From DASRJG01 sp964647625 (lineage in GTDB: Bacteria; Acidobacteriota; Polarisedimenticolia; Polarisedimenticolales; DASRJG01): a stretch of 9,536 nt of DNA. The translations under genes were made by a program, and so were the position numbers. Location of the stretch: positions 1 to 9,536 of the forward strand of contig CAZYHZ010000102.1 in NCBI GenBank assembly GCA_964647625.1, written 5' to 3'. The notes under the pieces were generated by a model, which saw only the letters and a list, made by a program, of their open reading frames with translations, had not been told where the DNA came from and ran no database searches. Shown here piece by piece: positions 5,736-9,536 of the stretch (positions are counted from its first letter, which is position 1; each line of letters starts with the position of its first letter).

Positions 5736-7099
5736 GCTGGCAACCTCCCGTCGTGTTGAGGGTTGTAGTTCTTCCTCTGCGAATCTGCGCGCCCCCGATT
5801 GCGGCGCATGGCTGCGGCCATCGCGGCCTTCATGGTCTTATGGTCGTCAGCCTTCCGGTCGATCGTTCGGGCGATGTCATCCTCGCCCGGCGCCACGATC
5901 AGGTGAACATTGACCGGCCGCGTCTGCCCGAACCGCCAGCAGCGCCGCACGGCCTGGTAGTAGCTCTCATACGAGAACGTGCGACCCACGAACACCATGC
6001 GGGCGCAGTGCTGCCAGTTGAGCCCGAACCCGCAGATGCTCGGCTTCGTGACGATGACGCGAGCCGTCCCGTCCGCGAAAGAATCGAGTGCCGATTCCTT
6101 CGCCTCGATCGAATCGGAGCCGCGCACTTCCACAACACCCGATTTACTTTGCAGGCAGTCCATGACTGCATCAGCGTCGTAGTTCGTGTCGCACCATACG
6201 ATGCACGGATCGTCACCGGATGCCACGATCGCGGCGGCGCCGGCGCGCGCCCTTGCCGTCTGTCGTTTCAGGTCGTGCATGGCCGTGGCGGACACCTTCG
6301 CCGTCGCGAACAGCTCGCCCCGATTCGCGTGGACGTCGGCGTCTACCTCGTGTCGGTGGATCTCAAGAGGCGGAAGGTCGAACCCGTCTAGGTTGTCGCC
6401 GAGGTCGCGGGGATGCTCGGCCATACGCGCCCACGACGCCATCCAATCCCAGAAGTCGCGCTCGGCATGACCCTTGAGACGCCACGTTCCGCTATCGCTC
6501 GAATCGTTCAGGAACCAGCGGACGAGCATGTCCGCTTGCGGCATGACGCCCAGAAATTCGGAGTGATTCCCGATCTCCATATGATCGTTCGGGGCGGGCG
6601 TTGCTGTCGCGCACATGCGCCAGCGATGCCCCGCGAAAGCTTCGATGAGTGCGCGCGTGGTCTTGCCCGTGAAACTCTTGAGGATGCTCGACTCATCCAG
6701 CGCCACGGCCCCGAACTCGGCCGGGTCGATCAGGTGCAGTCGGTCGTAATTGCAGACGTTGATTCCGTCGCCCGCGTCGTCACCCGATCGGATCGTGCGC
6801 GCCTCGTACCCCCATCGCTTCGCCTCGGCCGCGATTTGATGCCCGACCGCGAGCGGGGCCAGGATCAGCGCGCGCCCGTTCGATTGCTCGGCTGCAACGC
6901 GGCACCATTCCAGCTCGCACGCGGTTTTCCCGAGCCCGGTATCAAGGAACAGTCCCCACGATCCGGCCTCGGCGCCAAACGCGACGCAATCGCGCTGGAA
7001 CGGGAATAGGTGCGAGGCGAGATTCGAGGGAGCCGGGACGCCGCGCATCGGGGCCTGGACGCGCTTGCGGTCCAAAAAGGCTTGATATTCCGGGATCAT
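5720..7099 (-). CDS. SNF2-like superfamily 2 helicase / DNA-dependent ATPase
   Basis: 459 residues from ATG at 7099, overlapping the end of the zinc-finger ORF as ATGA (7096-7099); the ribosome site is weak (GGGAT). Motifs in order: LFPFQRDCVAF (Q-like, 31-41), Walker A DTGLGKT (53-59), LILAPLAVGHQ (motif Ia, 78-88), DESS (motif II, 135-138), CATATPAPND (motif III, 163-172), VTKPSICGFGLNWQHC (motif V, 350-365) and QAVRRCWRFGQTRPVNV (motif VI, 382-398). The two RecA-like lobes are complete and the length is usual for phage versions. Such enzymes use ATP to move on duplex DNA or remodel it. No target-recognition domain is fused. The neighbouring methyltransferase gene overlaps its end, a pairing common in phages. 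Its promoter may lie in the AT-rich divergent region 7100-7182. Confidence 0.93.
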   Translation of the reverse strand: MIPEYQAFLDRKRVQAPMRGVPAPSNLASHLFPFQRDCVAFGAEAGSWGLFLDTGLGKTACELEWCRVAAEQSNGRALILAPLAVGHQIAAEAKRWGYEARTIRSGDDAGDGINVCNYDRLHLIDPAEFGAVALDESSILKSFTGKTTRALIEAFAGHRWRMCATATPAPNDHMEIGNHSEFLGVMPQADMLVRWFLNDSSDSGTWRLKGHAERDFWDWMASWARMAEHPRDLGDNLDGFDLPPLEIHRHEVDADVHANRGELFATAKVSATAMHDLKRQTARARAGAAAIVASGDDPCIVWCDTNYDADAVMDCLQSKSGVVEVRGSDSIEAKESALDSFADGTARVIVTKPSICGFGLNWQHCARMVFVGRTFSYESYYQAVRRCWRFGQTRPVNVHLIVAPGEDDIARTIDRKADDHKTMKAAMAAAMRRNRGRADSQRKNYNPQHDGRLPAWFGV

Positions 7100-7626
7100 G
7101 CCGCTATCCCGTAAATACCCGTATATTTCTCTTGACGCCCACGATAATTACCCGTAGATTTAGACGCGAAGGGAGACAGGCCATGACGCTCGTACAGATC
7201 GAACACGCGAAAGACAGCGACTGCACCGTGGACCCAGAGACGCTTTGCTGCACCGAGTGCGGCGTCGGTCACGGTTGCGAGCCTTGCCCGTTCTGCGGCG
7301 GGGTCGCGTTCCACGTTGGCGACTGCGACGGCGAGCCCGCATGACCGGCCCAGTTCGCCTAGAATTGTCGCTACCGCAGTCGCTCGCGAAAGCGATGGAT
7401 CGTCGCATCCGAGAAACAGGAGCGGAGAGTAGGAACGCGCACGTTCGGGCATTGATCGCGGCCGACGCTGGCGTTGAAGACAAGATGCGGCCGCGGGGGC
7501 GGCCATCAACGAAGCCGCGCACCGATGCGCCGACCCGTCCGCGTTGAAGTAGACCCATTGCCCCGCGACGAGACGGACGGTCACGGGGAGGCAACAGTGG
7601 CGACAGATGGATTGGTCGCGGGTCAT
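7096..7626 (-). CDS. Zinc-finger phage protein; N-terminus credible, C-terminal two thirds doubtful
   Basis: ATG at 7626 overlaps the SSB-like stop by one base (TGATG). The first 37 residues look genuine: CRHC at 8-11, then GQWVYFNADGSAHRC with H34 and C36, a small CxxC...HxC zinc-binding fold seen in many phage proteins. By hand count, 30 of the first 36 codons end in G or C. The frame stays open to 7096 (176 residues). However, its last 22 codons have only about 7 G/C third positions, and the region 7183-7547 is occupied by two plus-strand genes. The ATGA overlap with the helicase start argues for the full-length product; the codon use argues that the tail is antisense read-through of an inserted or evolved plus-strand cassette. 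Possible DNA-binding or regulatory role. Confidence 0.55.
   Translation of the reverse strand: MTRDQSICRHCCLPVTVRLVAGQWVYFNADGSAHRCAASLMAAPAAASCLQRQRRPRSMPERARSYSPLLFLGCDDPSLSRATAVATILGELGRSCGLAVAVANVERDPAAERARLATVTDAALGAAKRLWVHGAVAVFRVFDLYERHGLSPFASKSTGNYRGRQEKYTGIYGIAA
7108..7161. promoter_or_regulatory. Triple cccgta repeat: candidate RHH operator
   Basis: Three direct copies: cccgtaaata (7108-7117), cccgtatatt (7118-7127) and cccgtagatt (7151-7160). The last two extend to tacccgtaNattt (7116-7128 and 7149-7161; 12 of 13 bases shared). Spacings are 10 and 33 bp, about one and three helical turns, so all face one side of the DNA. The third copy covers the -10 of the plus-strand promoter; the first two lie just upstream of the -35. 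RHH proteins often bind direct repeats one turn apart, and an RHH gene lies just downstream (7341-7547). Confidence 0.65.
7132..7160 (+). promoter_or_regulatory. Sigma-70-type promoter for the plus-strand cassette
   Basis: TTGACG (7132-7137, 5 of 6 to consensus), 17-bp spacer, TAGATT (7155-7160, 4 of 6). The start of transcription would be near 7167, about 16 nt before ATG 7183. It sits in the most AT-rich stretch nearby and is overlapped by the cccgta repeats. Confidence 0.72.
7183..7344 (+). CDS. Small cysteine-rich (zinc-ribbon-like) protein, 53 aa
   Basis: ATG at 7183 with AGGGAG about 7 nt upstream and the promoter at 7132-7160. By hand count about 43 of 53 codons end in G or C, like neighbouring real genes. 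The product has seven cysteines in a row of CCTECG, HGCEPCPFCGG and GDC elements between about residues 23 and 48; the EPCPFCGG segment is like the zinc knuckle of small phage and Lar-type proteins. It is acidic (EHAKDSDCTVDPE at the start). Its stop overlaps the RHH start as ATGA (7341-7344), so the two are co-translated. It lies antisense to the minus-strand zinc-finger ORF. It may be a partner or regulator of the RHH protein; function unknown. The open frame begins earlier at 7132 but that is promoter sequence. Confidence 0.72.
   Translation: MTLVQIEHAKDSDCTVDPETLCCTECGVGHGCEPCPFCGGVAFHVGDCDGEPA
7341..7547 (+). CDS. Ribbon-helix-helix DNA-binding protein with AT-hook-like tail, 68 aa
   Basis: ATG at 7341 overlaps the stop of the 53-aa gene (ATGA). 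Residues 4-12 (PVRLELSLP) form the N-terminal beta strand typical of MetJ/Arc/CopG proteins. Residues 13-27 and about 30-44 (QSLAKAMDRRIRETG, then SRNAHVRALIAADAG) are the two helices. The basic tail contains PRGRP (residues 51-55), the core of an AT-hook, followed by more Arg, Lys and Pro. RHH proteins bind DNA as dimers through the paired beta strands in the major groove; an AT-hook would add minor-groove contact. The likely target is the cccgta repeat set at its own promoter, giving autoregulation and perhaps control of the divergent helicase-methyltransferase genes. It could instead be an antitoxin, but the partner does not resemble a known toxin. Confidence 0.75.
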   Translation: MTGPVRLELSLPQSLAKAMDRRIRETGAESRNAHVRALIAADAGVEDKMRPRGRPSTKPRTDAPTRPR

Positions 7627-8012
7627 CAGAATGGAATTTCGTCGTTGGCGCCGCTCATGGCCGCGTCGATCTCTTCCGGCGTCAGCACCCGCTCATCGAA
7701 CGGTGACGCCACGTAGGCATTCTGGTTGCCCTTCGCCGAAGTCTTGAGCCGCACGTCGATTCCCTTGCCGGGAAGGTCCAGCAGCGAATCCGACTTGAAC
7801 GGGTACGGCAGCCCCAACTCCTTCAACGTGCCGTCGCGCCGCCGCTGCTCTTTCGTGTCCGACGCCGACAGCTTCACCCGGCACGTCACCGCGCCGCCGC
7901 CTTCGAGGTTCACGTCCAGTTTCAGGACGTACTCGCCCTTGTTCCACGAATCCTCGGTGACGTAGGCCGCGACGATGCTTCCCGGATACGTCCCGTCCGC
8001 TCGGTTACTCAA
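7626..8012 (-). CDS. SSB-like single-stranded DNA-binding protein, 128 aa
   Basis: TTG at 8012 is the likely start: a strong AGGGGAGG lies about 10 nt upstream, and the start overlaps the exonuclease stop within TTGAGTAA (8005-8012). No ATG in frame is better placed. The body is rich in beta strand (YVLKLDVNLEGGGAVTCRVKLS at about 28-49, then GIDVRLKTSAKGNQNAYVASPF at 84-105), compatible with an OB fold. It ends GANDEIPF, the acidic tip with terminal Pro-Phe by which SSB proteins recruit other replication and repair enzymes. It is not close to E. coli Ssb by eye, but phage versions vary widely. Next to the exonuclease it probably coats the single strands that enzyme makes. The role is well supported by the tail and by context. 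Confidence 0.8.
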   Translation of the reverse strand: MSNRADGTYPGSIVAAYVTEDSWNKGEYVLKLDVNLEGGGAVTCRVKLSASDTKEQRRRDGTLKELGLPYPFKSDSLLDLPGKGIDVRLKTSAKGNQNAYVASPFDERVLTPEEIDAAMSGANDEIPF

Positions 8013-8751
8013 TGGTCAATTCCTCCCCTTGGTGGTGAATGGTGAACTCGCTGTCCACGTCCAGATCGGCGACGGCCTCGGTGTAGCCCGGCCAGCGGTC
8101 CTCGGCCTCGCAGACGAGCAGCCGCTCGAAATGGGAACGCCACGTCCGGGAGCCGAGCTCGGCCGCGTCGGGGCTCAGGCGGTAAACGGTGACGACGTGG
8201 GGCGGCTGATCCTCGACGGCAACGATGGTCAGGTTCGTAGCGCCGCCCCGGAAGCAACCGTAGTTGTACCAGGACACTTGCGCGAGCCAGCCCATGCGCT
8301 GCGCGTGCCACGGGAAGCGGTTCGGACTGCAATCGCGCGTCACCTTCAGCTCGGCAATGGACGCGGCTCCGACTGCATCGGGCGTGCCCTCGCACTCCCG
8401 ATCCGCCACGGTCCAGGCGCGGCGCTCCTCGGTCACGCACGCGAAGAAAGCGGCCATCGCCAAGTCGCAGCCCTTGACGGCATCGGCGATGTTCTGCGCG
8501 CGGTCCTCTTGGTCGGCCGTCAAGATCGTGGCTTCCGCGTGCGCGAGCGCGAACAGGTCCCATTCCTTCCCGGCCCTGCGCCCGCCCTCCCACACGGCGA
8601 AGCGGTTGCGGTCGCCGTGCAGGACCAGGTCGTGAACACGCGAGCCGACACGCATCGCGTCCGTCTCGGTAACGGGGTTGTCGAGGTGGTAGCGGTAGTG
8701 GGCCGGACTTCTGCCGAGATGCCGCAAGTGCGACCATCGAAGCGGGATCAT
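8005..8751 (-). CDS. PD-(D/E)XK exonuclease, RecE/YqaJ-like
   Basis: 248 residues from ATG at 8751, with AGAGGG about 5 nt upstream and an ATGA overlap with the previous stop (8748-8751). The core fits the lambda-exonuclease/RecE fold: MRVGSRVHDLVLHGD at 33-47 (conserved His in a GxxxHxLxL setting), GTPDAVG at 122-128 with catalytic D125, and AELKVT at 133-138 with E134 and K136 (the ExK). QRMGWLAQVSWYN (151-163) matches the helix with conserved Gln and Tyr after the active site. Such enzymes degrade one strand of duplex DNA processively, giving 3' single strands for annealing-type recombination. The SSB-like gene follows directly. No recombinase of the RecT, Erf or Bet type is visible in the window; it may lie beyond the right edge. 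Confidence 0.88.
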   Translation of the reverse strand: MIPLRWSHLRHLGRSPAHYRYHLDNPVTETDAMRVGSRVHDLVLHGDRNRFAVWEGGRRAGKEWDLFALAHAEATILTADQEDRAQNIADAVKGCDLAMAAFFACVTEERRAWTVADRECEGTPDAVGAASIAELKVTRDCSPNRFPWHAQRMGWLAQVSWYNYGCFRGGATNLTIVAVEDQPPHVVTVYRLSPDAAELGSRTWRSHFERLLVCEAEDRWPGYTEAVADLDVDSEFTIHHQGEELTIE

Positions 8752-9065
8752 TGCGCCCTCTTGATTCGGATGCAGCGCACAGTCTCGCCGGCCATCTCGG
8801 TAGTGGAGCGGAAAAGGGTCACACGCTTCCCGATCCAGTCGGCGGTGTCCACGCCGTACAGTGCGGCGATTGACTTGCCGTTGGTCTTGTTAAGCGCCAG
8901 AGCCTTCTCCGCTCCCTTGAAGCGAACGACCGGCTGCTTTTTCTTGCCGCCCTGGGTCTTCAATTCACCAGCCTCGACGGCCGTGATTTCGACCGTCACC
9001 TCGTCAGCTTTCAGGTCGTACTCGTGCAGCCATTCGCTGTCGTACATCGTTCGGAAGTCGGCCAT
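8748..9065 (-). CDS. Conserved phage protein of unknown function, 105 aa
   Basis: ATG at 9065 lies two bases after the previous stop, with GGTGA nearby. The frame is open upstream to 9242, but that overlaps the 45-aa gene and is basic nonsense. The product begins MADFRTMYDSEWLHEYDLK and contains EVTVEITAVEAGEL, a QPVVRFKGAEKALALNKTN block (about 45-63), ALYGVDTADWIGKRVTLFR (about 67-85) and the end ETVRCIRIKRAQ. This order (E-Y-D-L, strand, F-K-x-x-x-K-x-L-x-L-N-K-T-N, Y-G-x-D-x-x-x-W-I-G-K) is a recurring phage early-gene family that I recognise without a known activity. It is beta-rich and sits just before the exonuclease, so a role in recombination or ssDNA binding is plausible. Confidence 0.85.
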   Translation of the reverse strand: MADFRTMYDSEWLHEYDLKADEVTVEITAVEAGELKTQGGKKKQPVVRFKGAEKALALNKTNGKSIAALYGVDTADWIGKRVTLFRSTTEMAGETVRCIRIKRAQ

Positions 9066-9067
9066 GA

Positions 9068-9205
9068 CTACTTCACCGTCTTGACCGAAAACGTCACGAC
9101 TTCGGCCCGGCCCAGCGGATCGAGCTTTCCGATGATCTCGGCCGGGTCGATCGGCGCGTCGGTCACGAGCTTGATGGTCCAGACGACTTGCTTCTTCGTT
9201 GCCAT
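9068..9205 (-). CDS. Small hypothetical protein, 45 aa
   Basis: ATG at 9205 has AAAGGG about 8 nt upstream and ends in TAG at 9068-9070, two bases before the next ATG. The product starts MATKKQVVWTIKLVTDAP and ends VVTFSVKTVK. It reads as a compact beta-alpha-beta unit (VVWTIKLVTD, then DPAEIIGKLDPLG, then AEVVTFSVKTV) with no cysteines. Strong G/C third positions support coding. It may be the first gene after the hairpin region 9221-9265 and is transcribed together with the 105-aa protein and the exonuclease. Function not recognised. Confidence 0.78.
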   Translation of the reverse strand: MATKKQVVWTIKLVTDAPIDPAEIIGKLDPLGRAEVVTFSVKTVK

Positions 9206-9220
9206 TGCGTTTACCCTTTC

Positions 9221-9236
9221 GCCATCGGTGGATGGC
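9221..9236. other. Hairpin upstream of the 45-aa gene
   Basis: gccatc-ggtg-gatggc: a perfect 6-bp stem with a 4-nt loop, 16 nt before ATG 9205 on the minus strand. It may affect ribosome access or mRNA stability. No T-run follows. Confidence 0.4.
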
Positions 9237-9242
9237 AGTCAC

Positions 9243-9265
9243 GGGCCGCGTTCACAGCGCGGCCC
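9243..9265. terminator. GC-rich hairpin, possible attenuator or weak terminator
   Basis: gggccgcg-ttcacag-cgcggccc: a perfect 8-bp stem with a 7-nt loop, placed in the 68-bp gap between the acidic peptide gene and the 45-aa gene. On the minus strand, the direction of the genes, no T-run follows, so it is not a classic terminator; it might be an RNA-processing or stability element. On the plus strand it is followed by TTCGTTTGT, weakly T-rich, and could stop leftward-opposed transcripts. Confidence 0.4.
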
Positions 9266-9273
9266 TTCGTTTG

Positions 9274-9381
9274 TCAATCACTCCCGCCCGTCTCATCCCA
9301 CTCCGGGTCGTAGTCATCTTCGTCGCCAGGGTCGCTCCCGGTCGTATAACCGTCGTCAGGCTCGTCGTTGGTCCAGAGCAT
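9274..9381 (-). CDS. Highly acidic small protein, 35 aa
   Basis: ATG at 9381 overlaps the previous stop by one base (TGATG). The product begins MLWTNDEPDDGYTTGSDPGD and ends ETGGSD. By count 14 of 35 residues are Asp or Glu, and there is no Lys, Arg or His. It is probably unstructured. Acidic phage peptides sometimes mimic DNA or act as SSB-tail-like decoys, but nothing here proves this. The frame continues upstream to 9483 only through the frame-shifted region of the previous gene. Real coding is supported mainly by the coupling and by third-position G/C. Confidence 0.6.
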   Translation of the reverse strand: MLWTNDEPDDGYTTGSDPGDEDDYDPEWDETGGSD

Positions 9382-9536
9382 CACGACCTCGGCCCGTACC
9401 CGATCTTCTTCGGCGCTGGCGTGGGACTCGGCGCCGGCGACGGACTCGGCTCCCCCGCGATGTCCGCGCAGCCGATGAACCAATTGCAGCCGATCTCGTC
9501 CGTCTCCGGCATCGGCTTCAACGGGCTCGACTTCGA
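9381..9536 (-). CDS. Partial protein with proline-rich C-terminal tail
   Basis: The last 51 codons of a gene that begins beyond the right edge; stop TGA at 9381-9383, overlapping the next ATG. The visible part reads LKPMPETDEIGCNWFIGC, then a Pro/Ser/Ala repeat region (EPSPSPAPSPTPAP) and the end KKIGYGPRS. Two cysteines lie seven residues apart. The proline-rich tail looks like a flexible linker to a short basic end. The frame is chosen because it ends exactly at a coupled start and has sensible composition; family unknown. Confidence 0.6.
   Translation of the reverse strand, partial: SKSSPLKPMPETDEIGCNWFIGCADIAGEPSPSPAPSPTPAPKKIGYGPRS

Noticed and set aside
4740..5759. Long open plus-strand frame opposite the methyltransferase
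   Set aside because: The minus strand carries SPPF and the SAM-binding block; the plus frame has no recognisable feature.
7183..7547. Plus-strand pair as a toxin-antitoxin module
   Set aside because: The RHH protein could be an antitoxin, but the 53-aa cysteine-rich partner shows no known toxin motif; kept as a regulatory cassette instead.
7548..7607. Possible terminator after the RHH gene (ttgcc...ggcaa pairing)
   Set aside because: The stem is interrupted and no T-run follows; the region also encodes the zinc-finger start on the minus strand.
7975..9084. Long open plus-strand frame (about 370 codons) opposite the exonuclease
   Set aside because: Antisense of a recognisable nuclease with intact active site; no ribosome site or motif of its own.
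9272..9277. Minus-strand TTGACA as a -35 box
   Set aside because: At 17 bp the next hexamer is TGAACG, a poor -10, and the GC-rich hairpin fills the spacer.

Overview
The window reads as the early region of a tailed bacteriophage or prophage: a replication, recombination and DNA-modification module. The DNA is GC-rich (roughly low 60s percent G+C by eye), with strong G/C preference at third codon positions. The genes are small, tightly packed and mostly phage-type (RusA resolvase, replication initiator, helicase-loader-like protein, SNF2-type helicase, orphan methyltransferase, PD-(D/E)XK exonuclease, SSB-like protein). No host housekeeping gene, rRNA, tRNA, integrase or structural phage gene is visible. 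The host cannot be named from the sequence; a high-GC bacterium is likely.

Nearly everything is on the minus strand, so transcription runs from high to low coordinates. In that order: a partial proline-tailed protein (9536-9381); a very acidic 35-aa peptide (9381-9274); a 68-bp gap with two hairpins; a 45-aa protein (9205-9068); a 105-aa conserved phage protein (9065-8748); a RecE/YqaJ-like exonuclease (8751-8005); an SSB-like protein ending in DEIPF (8012-7626); a zinc-finger ORF (7626-7096); an SNF2-like helicase (7099-5720); a DNA methyltransferase (5735-4863); four small ORFs of 15, 51, 99 and 46 aa (4866-4234); a HerA/FtsK-like ATPase with two C-terminal winged-helix repeats (4237-2540); two small hypotheticals (2543-1993); a 277-bp intergenic control region (1992-1716); a replication initiator with a probable origin inside its coding sequence (1715-909); a G39P-like helicase-loader protein (912-436); and RusA, running off the left edge (439-1).

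The operon is almost entirely joined by stop/start overlaps (ATGA, GTGA, TGATG), which implies translational coupling. Exonuclease, SSB-like protein and RusA cover recombination and junction resolution. The initiator and the loader-like protein open the origin and bring in the replicative helicase. The methyltransferase-helicase pair probably modifies or protects phage DNA.

The exception is a two-gene plus-strand cassette at 7183-7547. It encodes a 53-aa cysteine-rich protein and a 68-aa ribbon-helix-helix (RHH) protein with an AT-hook-like PRGRP tail. It has its own good sigma-70-type promoter (TTGACG, 17 bp, TAGATT) surrounded by three copies of a cccgta repeat spaced 10 and 33 bp apart. 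It diverges from the helicase-methyltransferase genes and lies antisense to the zinc-finger ORF, so it looks like an autoregulated switch placed inside the replication operon. With the initiator-internal 14-bp palindromes at 1341-1381, it is the most interesting part of the window.
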